In this document: positions 1 to 6,000 of the stretch, piece by piece | How the letters are laid out: every line of letters begins with the position of its first letter | How positions within the stretch are numbered: position 1 is the stretch's first letter | NCBI GenBank assembly: GCA_040905285.1 | Contig: JBBDRV010000108.1 | Location: 1-7,279 of the forward strand | Source: JBBDRV01 sp040905285 | GTDB lineage: Bacteria; Bacteroidota; Rhodothermia; Balneolales; Balneolaceae | Length of the DNA stretch: 7,279 nucleotides | Direction: 5' to 3' | Program-made: the position numbers and the translations under genes | Notes under the pieces: generated by a model | Databases searched by the model: none | The model's input: the letters and a program-made list of their open reading frames with translations, nothing else | Told to the model about the DNA's origin: nothing

Positions 1-41
1 GCCGGTAAATATAGTTTATGCATGATGCGGGTCGGGTTATT

Positions 42-803
42 TTATTCAAAAACGATCGTTCCAAAATACTCCGGAAGATGAAACTGGGGCTCCGGATTAT
101 CCACATGAGACCAGGTAAGGTAGTGCGGATGTGACGTCTGTGATGCGATTTTATAAAAATTCGCTTTCCATTCGACGCCGGATGCGGGTTTCGCCACATC
201 GGTATACTGATTCAGGATATCCACAGGCAGCCGGTATTCGATTGTCCAGGTAACGGGATCGGTAATCTCCGGATCGACAATGGACGGCATGGAATGGGCA
301 AGGTCAACATTTTCGAATTCCGATTCCGGTATATTGATCCGGCCGACCCCCCTTTCTTCCTGGAAGGCAAAAAGGGCCGTACCGCCGCAATTGGTCTCCA
401 GATTGAAATACCCTTCAGAAATATCCGTGCCCGGTGTGAAGAAAAATTCAACACAACTGTCTCTGGAAACCGGCCCCTGATATTCGTCTACCACACATCT
501 GACGTACTGGTCCTGTACGTGGAAAATAACATACACCGCCTCGTCATCATAGGCAACTTTGACATGCACATCCGGCCGTGGCTCCGGCTCCTCTCCCATA
601 TGGTTACCCAGGTGAAGGGAGGGAATGCTGTTCCACGGCTCCTTGTCCCACTCCGCATTGATGTCCACGGGCTGGTCCAGTCTTGTGACCGTATAAACCG
701 ATTGTTCATCCCCGTCTTCCACTGGATCTGTACAGCCGCTTAAACCAATCATTACAGGGAGTAAGAAAAAGGCATAGAGAAACAGGTTAATTTTATTTTC
801 CAT
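42..803 (-). CDS. Carbohydrate-binding family 9-like lipoprotein
   Basis: A 253-residue predicted lipoprotein. Residues 1-24 form a signal peptide with a hydrophobic core (LFLYAFFLLPVMIG) and lipobox LSGC, so Cys24 would be lipidated; the acidic stretch after it (TDPVEDGDE) is typical of surface-exported Bacteroidota lipoproteins. The reading frame is open upstream to 944, but the internal ATG at 801-803 is preferred because it puts the signal peptide at the N terminus. Residues about 38-253 match the CBM9-like family as I know it: DINAEWDKEPW near the start, the strand AYDDEAVYVIFHVQD (84-98), the block RDSCVEFFFTPG (114-125), YFNLETNCGG (132-141), and the ending FHLPEYFGTIVF (241-252). The family adopts a beta-sandwich that binds glycans; no catalytic residues are evident. 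It is divergently oriented from the sigma factor gene. Ligand unknown; a secreted or periplasmic glycan-binding role is inferred from the family. No Shine-Dalgarno precedes the ATG. Confidence 0.85.
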   Translation of the reverse strand: MENKINLFLYAFFLLPVMIGLSGCTDPVEDGDEQSVYTVTRLDQPVDINAEWDKEPWNSIPSLHLGNHMGEEPEPRPDVHVKVAYDDEAVYVIFHVQDQYVRCVVDEYQGPVSRDSCVEFFFTPGTDISEGYFNLETNCGGTALFAFQEERGVGRINIPESEFENVDLAHSMPSIVDPEITDPVTWTIEYRLPVDILNQYTDVAKPASGVEWKANFYKIASQTSHPHYLTWSHVDNPEPQFHLPEYFGTIVFE

Positions 804-912
804 TTTTTGGTTTATTAGACTTGCCGGTTCAGATATTGTTTTGAAATATGTGCAGGTGTATATCCTAAGTTTTGAAAAACGGGGAAGAAAGTTCGCCGGT
901 GAAGGCTGTGCA

Positions 913-942
913 GCAATTGTATCAAGTTTACAGTATAATTGC
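913..942. repeat. Inverted repeat whose arms are opposed -10-like boxes
   Basis: GCAATTGTA (913-921) and TATAATTGC (934-942) form a 9-bp inverted repeat with a 12-bp spacer; one pair is G-T. The right arm reads TATAATTG on the plus strand and the left arm reads TACAATTG on the minus strand, both close to the Bacteroidota -7 box. The arrangement could be face-to-face divergent promoters or an operator overlapping them. The plus-strand box has no clear upstream TTG at normal spacing, so the plus-strand promoter is less certain. Confidence 0.45.
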
Positions 943-944
943 AA
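916..944 (-). promoter_or_regulatory. Candidate promoter for the CBM9-like lipoprotein gene
   Basis: On the minus strand, TTGCAA (944-939) and TACAAT (921-916) are separated by 17 nt, a good sigma70-type arrangement. TACAATTG (921-914) also matches the Bacteroidota -7 box TAnnTTTG with one mismatch, with TTG 20 nt upstream. Transcription would start near 907, giving a leader of about 100 nt. This is a sequence match only. Confidence 0.4.
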
Positions 945-953
945 CGTTTCCGA

Positions 954-981
954 ATCAAATGGACCATATCAAATGGACTAT
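954..981. repeat. Tandem 14-bp direct repeat
   Basis: ATCAAATGGACCAT (954-967) is followed without a gap by ATCAAATGGACTAT (968-981). The copies differ at one base (C965 versus T979). Tandem sites of this size in a promoter region are often regulator-binding sites; that function is inferred. Confidence 0.75.
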
Positions 982-1017
982 GGAAAACGTCTTCCTGTAC
1001 TGTTCCTATTTTACACT

Positions 1018-1041
1018 TGCTATTTAGACAAATAGCATTTT
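1018..1041. repeat. Perfect 8-bp inverted repeat followed by a T run
   Basis: TGCTATTT (1018-1025) and AAATAGCA (1030-1037) are perfect complements around the spacer AGAC, followed by TTTT at 1038-1041. On plus-strand RNA this is a small AU-rich hairpin with a short U run, so it could act as a weak terminator or attenuator in the sigma leader. It could equally be a dimeric-regulator operator. TTGCTA (1017-1022) and TAATTA (1041-1046), 18 nt apart, also make a weak promoter-like pair here. Confidence 0.55.
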
Positions 1042-1065
1042 AATTAATTATCCACTTGTTTCTAA

Positions 1066-1186
1066 AGTAGTAAGGAGTCAAAGGCAGGTTACTTTATAGT
1101 AGTAAGGAGTTAATCTTTACAGCAGTTAAGGAGTAAAATCCAGGTAATTTTAAATGCCGATAACAGGGAATAGGATAATTTTAATG
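1066..1186 (+). repeat. TAAGGAGT / AGGTNA-TTTTA direct repeats before the sigma gene
   Basis: AGTAGTAAGGAGT occurs at 1066-1078 and exactly again at 1098-1110, with a variant AGTTAAGGAGT at 1124-1134. A second box, CAGGTTACTTTA (1085-1096), recurs as CAGGTAATTTTA (1141-1152). In the first and third units the two boxes are spaced identically (six bases between AAGGAGT and CAGGT), so the composite units sit 56 bp apart. A further copy, AGGATAATTTTAATG (1172-1186), ends in the second in-frame ATG of the sigma gene, as AGGTAATTTTAAATG (1142-1156) ends in the first. AAGGAG resembles a Shine-Dalgarno sequence, but the nearest copy is 19 nt from the ATG, too far for usual function. Confidence 0.75.
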
Positions 1187-1789
1187 GAATCTGCCCTGAA
1201 AAATACCTTGTCTGATAAAAATCACCTCAAAGGCCAGATGCGCGTAAATCCGAGTGATGCTGTTTTAGCAGAGAAAATCGGGGAAGGGTGTTCTGAATCC
1301 TTTGAAAAGATTTACGAACGCTATCACAGGCCGCTTTTCTTTATGGCTAAAAAATACCTGAAAGATCAGGAGCTGGCGGAAGATGCGGTACAGGATATTT
1401 TTGTAAAGCTGTGGGAAAAGAGAGATACCCTTGATGCATCCCGCTCTGTCAAAGGCTTTCTTTTTACCATGTTGAAAAATCACCTGCTGAATGTAATCCG
1501 GGATCAGAAGAAAAAGATCATTTCCGTTTACAAGGTTGATGTGGAAAATTTGCTCCACTCCGGGCAGACGGACGATGACATTATTTACAAGGATTATCAG
1601 AACCTGGTCAAACGGGGCCTGAATGAGCTTCCGGACAGAAAACGGGAAGTGTTTGAATTAAAGATCTCCGGATACTCCAATGCGCAGATTGCCGAAATCC
1701 TTCTCATATCCATACATACTGTTAAAACCCAGTATTATCACGGGTCAAAATTTATCAGAAGCTATCTGAAAAATCACTCGGACACCTGA
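1154..1789 (+). CDS. ECF-type RNA polymerase sigma factor
   Basis: A 211-residue sigma-70 family protein of the extracytoplasmic-function group, expected to bind core RNA polymerase and direct it to a small promoter set. Sigma region 2 lies at about residues 50-117: FEKIYERYHRPLFFMAKKYL, then ELAEDAVQDIFVKLWEKR (73-90), the classic ECF region 2.2 pattern. Sigma region 4 lies at about 145-206: LNELPDRKREVFELK (156-170), followed by the helix-turn-helix GYSNAQIAEILLISIHTVKT (173-192). The style resembles the Bacteroidota expansion families. The first ATG gives about 28 extra residues; in-frame ATGs at 1184 and 1238 are alternatives, and the last gives 183 residues, closer to the usual ECF length. 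No FecR-like or other anti-sigma gene follows, so control may lie in the long repeat-bearing leader or elsewhere in the genome. Confidence 0.9.
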   Translation: MPITGNRIILMESALKNTLSDKNHLKGQMRVNPSDAVLAEKIGEGCSESFEKIYERYHRPLFFMAKKYLKDQELAEDAVQDIFVKLWEKRDTLDASRSVKGFLFTMLKNHLLNVIRDQKKKIISVYKVDVENLLHSGQTDDDIIYKDYQNLVKRGLNELPDRKREVFELKISGYSNAQIAEILLISIHTVKTQYYHGSKFIRSYLKNHSDT

Positions 1790-1801
1790 CAGCCTGTTGC
1801 G

Positions 1802-1855
1802 GCACAGAATGCTCTGACGGGCGACGCCCGGGAATACCGCGATACGTTCCTGTGC
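1802..1855 (+). other. Possible RNA fold after the sigma gene
   Basis: GCACAG (1802-1807) is complementary to CTGTGC (1850-1855), and between them CGGGC (1818-1822) pairs with GCCCG (1826-1830) around a 3-nt loop. No T run follows the inner hairpin, so it does not look like a standard intrinsic terminator. It may slow or reduce read-through into the membrane protein gene. Short complementary arms like these can occur by chance. Confidence 0.25.
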
Positions 1856-1880
1856 ATGAGCTTTACTTAAACCATTTGAA

Positions 1881-1888
1881 TACATTTG
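1881..1888 (+). promoter_or_regulatory. Candidate -7 box for the membrane protein gene
   Basis: TACATTTG matches the Bacteroidota -7 consensus TAnnTTTG exactly and lies about 66 bp before the ATG at 1955. I see no clear TTTG or TTG at the expected 19-21 nt upstream, so the promoter is only half supported. Confidence 0.35.
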
Positions 1889-1896
1889 CAGAACGG

Positions 1897-1927
1897 CGTC
1901 ATCGACCTGAATTAACGTCATCTCCTG
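1897..1927 (+). repeat. Direct repeat CGTCATC-CCTG
   Basis: CGTCATCGACCTG (1897-1909) recurs as CGTCATCTCCTG (1916-1927), a 19-bp offset with one base deleted and one substituted. The pair sits just downstream of the -7-like box, where an operator could act. Two short imperfect copies are modest evidence. Confidence 0.4.
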
Positions 1928-1954
1928 TCAGTTGCACCTTATCAACGATTTTTT

Positions 1955-2908
1955 ATGGAACAGAACAAACCATTTCTACCTGCTGTCGACGATTTTCTGA
2001 ATGAATATAAATCAGGAAAAAGACTGCTGCTGGCTGTTCTGGTTTCCACTCTCGGAATCGCCATTGCCGGATTCTGGAATTATCACCTTGTTGACGGGTT
2101 TGGCCGTGATTTCATCGCCGGCCGGACCATTGGAAATACCAGCATGCTGGCCGGAAGCTTTGGTGAAAATGGCGGGGGATTTGGATTTGTGTTTGCTGCC
2201 ATTGCCGGTCTGGCTGCCACATTTACCGCCTGCAACTGTGTGGCATTTGCCATGGTCCCCGGACTGGCCTGTTCAGCGAATGAACCATCGGCACGGATTC
2301 CGGTGTCCCGGGTACTCATGTCATTTGTAACTCCGGTTGTCCTCTTGAGCATTGCATATGGCGGTTTTATCGGTTTTCTGGGTCCGGACGGAGTAGCCTC
2401 CTTTAATGAACGGCCGATCCGGATAGCACAGGCCCGGATCGTGTTTTCGGTTATCGGCATGATCATGCTGTTCTGGGGTCTGCTTGAAATGGGTTATTTG
2501 AAAAGCGTGACGCACCGGTTCTCGCGGGTCACCCTCGATTTCTTCAGCTTACACACCACAAAAGCTGTGATAATGGGTATTTTAGTGGGTCTTTTTGCCA
2601 TTGGCAGGCCTTTTCCGGTTTTCAGGGAATTTCTGACTTATGCCGCAACTGCAGAGAGTCCCCTATACGGAGCTGCAGTCATGAGTGTTCATGGGATAGG
2701 GCAAATTGCCGTCCTTCTCGTCCTGTTCTTGGCACTTTTTTATTTCAGCGGCAACCGGCTATTGCTGTGGGTTAACCGAAAGCCTCATCAGGCGAGATTG
2801 CTGACTGCACTTTCCCTCTTGTGCGGCGGCTCCTATTTTCTCTTTTACTGGGGCATTGCCTTCATTTACGATATCGGCCGGTGGGGGTTCAAGCTTGGCT
2901 GGTACTGA
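1955..2908 (+). CDS. Polytopic membrane protein, divergent CcdA/DsbD-like
   Basis: A 317-residue inner-membrane protein with about seven hydrophobic segments (near residues 23-41, 77-105, 118-141, 160-180, 203-222, 237-264 and 282-305). Two regions recall the pseudo-repeats of the CcdA/DsbD transmembrane family, which pass electrons across the membrane through one cysteine in each half. The first, AGLAATFTACNCVAFAMVPG (84-103), aligns in pattern with the CcdA segment having S-P-C and a later PG, and carries Cys93, Cys95 and nearby Cys106. The second, at about 206-255, has GILVGLFAIGRPFPVFREFL followed by AATAESPLYGAAVMSVHGIG, matching the second CcdA half, but FP replaces the expected PC cysteine. 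The only other cysteine is Cys290. Classical thiol relay is therefore doubtful; a transport or non-redox role is possible. The start at 1955 has no Shine-Dalgarno, only an AT-rich leader. Family placement rests on pattern recall, not a search. Confidence 0.55.
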   Translation: MEQNKPFLPAVDDFLNEYKSGKRLLLAVLVSTLGIAIAGFWNYHLVDGFGRDFIAGRTIGNTSMLAGSFGENGGGFGFVFAAIAGLAATFTACNCVAFAMVPGLACSANEPSARIPVSRVLMSFVTPVVLLSIAYGGFIGFLGPDGVASFNERPIRIAQARIVFSVIGMIMLFWGLLEMGYLKSVTHRFSRVTLDFFSLHTTKAVIMGILVGLFAIGRPFPVFREFLTYAATAESPLYGAAVMSVHGIGQIAVLLVLFLALFYFSGNRLLLWVNRKPHQARLLTALSLLCGGSYFLFYWGIAFIYDIGRWGFKLGWY

Positions 2909-2975
2909 CTGAATTCCTTTCTCCGGACCTGTCCATTTCTATTGACAATGTCTTATTATGCGTTGGTTCCCACTG

Positions 2976-3005
2976 TTGACGGCAGCCTGATCCCGTCGTT
3001 ATATT
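2976..3005 (+). promoter_or_regulatory. Candidate promoter for the large lipoprotein gene
   Basis: TTGACG (2976-2981) and TATATT (3000-3005), spaced by 18 nt, each match the sigma70 consensus at five of six positions. TATATTTA (3000-3007) also fits TAnnTTTG except at the last base. Transcription would start near 3012, leaving a leader of about 20 nt before the ATG at 3033. An exact TTGACA at 2942-2947 has no fitting -10 partner. Confidence 0.45.
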
Positions 3006-3032
3006 TATTCTCCAATCGACAGACCAGCATCC

Positions 3033-6000
3033 ATGACCCGTATTGATTCCCATACGTTTTTCGTCCTGACCTTTTTGGTTGCCATGCCTTTTACCGGCTG
3101 TGATTCGGGACCGGAACCTCCGGATGTGGAATCAGAAAAATACCGGGATGCTGTGTCCGATTTCCATGTCAGCCTTGCCTCCGGCCAGACAGATGAAATG
3201 AGATTTGCCGTTAGTAAAATGAATGACGTGGCAGAGGCGTATCCTGAAGAACCTGCTGTATGGGCGAATCTTGGAGTTTTTGCAATGAGGCAGGGCAACT
3301 ATCCCTCTTCTGAAGAGTACTTTCAAAAAGCCCTGGACCTGGTGCCCGGCCAGCCGGATATCCTGTTTTTAAGGGGACTGCTGCAAAGACGTACCGGACA
3401 GATTGAAGAGGCCATCCGTTCCTTTCGGAACGCACTGGAATCCGATCCGAGGAACCTGATGATCCGCTATGCGCTGATCGGGGAACTGGAACGCAGGGAT
3501 GACACCCGGCATGCGGAAGAAATTATGGAAAGCCTCGAAGAGATGCGTGCCATCGCTCCGGAGAACCAGGTTCTTGTTTACGAAACAGCCAGGATAGCGG
3601 CCAAAGAGCAAAATTTACCCTTGCTGGAAAAGGCAATGGATGCCCTTGCTGATTTCTCCGGCAAATGGGACGAAGATGCCAGAAACCAGTATGAGACAAC
3701 AGCTTCAGCGCTGGAATCCGGAAATTTCAATGACGTTGCACTTGAACTTTCCTTCCTGCGAAATGCAATCGAGCCTGAACCTTCTTTTCAGGAGGATCTC
3801 GCCAGGCTGCAGATTGCCCCTGCCGAAATCGGTTATACAGTTAACCGATTCCTGTGGCTGCCCCAGCCTGAATTGCAGGTTGCCGAACCTGACCATCAGT
3901 TGCGTTTCGATGAAGCGGCCGGTGCGGACTTTCCCGAAACGTCTTCATTTATCATTTCGCTGATGCTCAGGGAGGACCTTCCGCCACTGACGGTGCATCT
4001 GGCCCATTCACAAGTCCGTATCGATCAGAATGTCGTACTGGATTATCCGGGGGAGATCACCGGGCGGGCTGCCGGGGATTTTGTGCTCACCGGCCTGGAC
4101 TACAACTACAATTTTATGACTGATATAGCCATGGCAGGAAATCAGGGATTCCGGCTTTACCGTCAAAATGAGGATTACACCTTTACCGATGTTACTTCAG
4201 ACCTCGACCTGTCGGGAGAGATCACCGACTCGTCCTACACGGGAATCTGGAATACGGATTATGATCAGGATGGAGATCTGGACCTGGTCTTAGCCCGGGA
4301 AAACGGGGGAGTGATCTTCCTGAGAAACAATTCGGACGGTACATTTGCCGTGGCAGATCCCTTTCCGGAGCTGGAAGATGTCATTACAGATTTCAAATGG
4401 GCGGACCTTCATGGAAGCGGCACACCCGATGCTGTTTTTCTTACCGGGGAAGGGGCCCTGATTCTCTATAGAAACAGCCGGAGGGGAACCTTTGCCAGAG
4501 TGGGGGACCTTCCTGTTCAATCGGCTGTCTCGGCAGTCGAAATAGCGGATATCGATGCGGACGGATCGTTCGAAATTATCGCTGCCAAAGATGATCAGTC
4601 CATGGACCGCCTATATTATCAAAGAGAGACCGACAGCTGGGAAGCCGCGGTGATAGCGGGCCGGGGACTGTCCGGGCCGGGGCTGTCTTCCGGATCCAGG
4701 CTTTTTACACCGGACCTTGACAATAACGGTGCTTTCGATTTACTGCTTTCGGGAAAAGACAGAAGCTGGATCTGGCTGGCCGACGAAGATCAGAACTACA
4801 GACTGCTGGACCAGGAGCTTCCCGGCGGACTGACGGATGTGGTGGATATCGAAGGAAACGAGCGGCTCGATTTACTGGGAATCACGGAAGATGGCAGCCC
4901 ATACCAGTTGTTCAACCGGGGAACCCGGGATTATGGAGCAAGGTCCATACGTGCGAGGGCGTCGGGCGCTACAGGGGATCAGCGGATCAACTCCTTTGGT
5001 ATAGGCGGCGAGATGGAAATCCGGTCCGGTCTGCTTTATCAAAAGCAACTGATAAGTTCACCCATTGTACACTTCGGGCTGGGCCTTCACGAAGAAGCGG
5101 AAATGCTCCGGATTATCTGGCCGAACGGTTCCGTTCAGTCTGAATTTGCAGAACTGGGGATGGAGTCAACCATCTTCAATGAACAGATCCTTAAAGGATC
5201 TTGTCCCTGGCTGTTTGCACATGACGGCAATGACCTGCAGTTTGTGACCGATGTCCTGTGGCGTTCCCCGCTCGGACTCCGCATCAACGCGCGGGAAACC
5301 GCAGGTGTCACCCAGACTCTGGACAGGGTAAAAATTCCCGGAAGCATGTTGTCGGGCCGGGACGGCCTGTACGATGTGAGAATTACAGCAGAGTTGTGGG
5401 AAACCCACTTTTTTGACCATGTAGAGCTTACCGCCTACGACCATCCGCCGGGGACCGAGATTCATATTGACGAGCGTTTTACATTTCCCGCTCCGGATTT
5501 GTCCGTGCAGCTTACGAAGACCCCCAGGCCTGTTTCCCGCGTATTCGATCAGCATGGACAGGATGTCAGTGAGATCGTCGAGCAGAAAGACGGCAACTAT
5601 CTGAAAGCATTCACCCGGGGAAGCTATCAGGGGCTGGCCAATGAGCATTTTATAGAAATTGTACTTGGGGATGAGGTGCCGCTGAATGCCCCCCTGCTGC
5701 TGATTGCAACAGGCTGGCTGAGACCGACGGACAGTTCTGTCAACCTGGCTCTGAGCCAGGGAAGCCACAACCCTCCGGAAGGCCTGAAAATTGAAGTGCC
5801 GGATGGGCATGGCGGATGGAAACTGCTTCACGATGACTATGGGGTGCCTGCAGGAAAACTCAAGACAATCCTACTTAACCTCGACGGTGTTTTCGCCGAT
5901 CCTGCTGACAGGCGGATCCGTATGCATACCACGTCTGAAATCTACTGGGATGCTATCCGGTGGGCAGAATCACTTTCTGAAGAGAAGGTGAAAGAATACA

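Larger units (their letters stand above)
804..1153. other. Divergent intergenic regulatory region
   Basis: This 350-bp stretch separates the minus-strand CBM9-like gene from the plus-strand sigma gene. A 64-codon plus-strand frame at 841-1035 lies here, but it has no recognisable protein features and I do not call it. The region is AT-rich towards the sigma gene and holds the inverted repeat at 913-942, the tandem repeat at 954-981, the palindrome at 1018-1037 and the direct repeats at 1066-1152. If plus-strand transcription starts near 948, the sigma mRNA would have a leader of about 200 nt containing the last three. These features make it a likely control region for both genes. Confidence 0.6.

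Noticed and set aside
294..743. A 149-codon plus-strand open frame over the CBM9-like gene
   Set aside because: The minus strand encodes family motifs and a lipobox across the same bases; the plus-strand product shows nothing recognisable.
804..944. A 47-residue N-terminal extension of the CBM9-like lipoprotein
   Set aside because: It would bury the signal peptide and lipobox inside the chain and would place coding sequence over the candidate promoter; the ATG at 801-803 is a better start.
841..1035. A 64-codon plus-strand frame in the divergent intergenic region
   Set aside because: It overlaps promoter-like and repeat sequences, has no start signal or domain, and its composition looks like chance.
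1066..1134. A CRISPR-like array from the three AAGGAGT repeats
   Set aside because: Repeats are about 13 bp, degenerate and unevenly spaced (32 and 24 bp), with no Cas genes nearby.
1128..1134. AAGGAGT as a conventional ribosome binding site for the sigma gene
   Set aside because: It lies 19 nt before the nearest ATG, well beyond the usual 5-10 nt, and two more copies lie upstream with no start codon close to them.
2942..2947. Exact TTGACA as a -35 element
   Set aside because: No acceptable -10 box lies 16-18 nt downstream; the TTGACG/TATATT pair further on is better.
5166..5831. A 221-codon minus-strand open frame inside the large lipoprotein gene
   Set aside because: It is antisense to a region with clear protein motifs, shows no recognisable domain or export signal, and is best explained as a shadow of the plus-strand gene.
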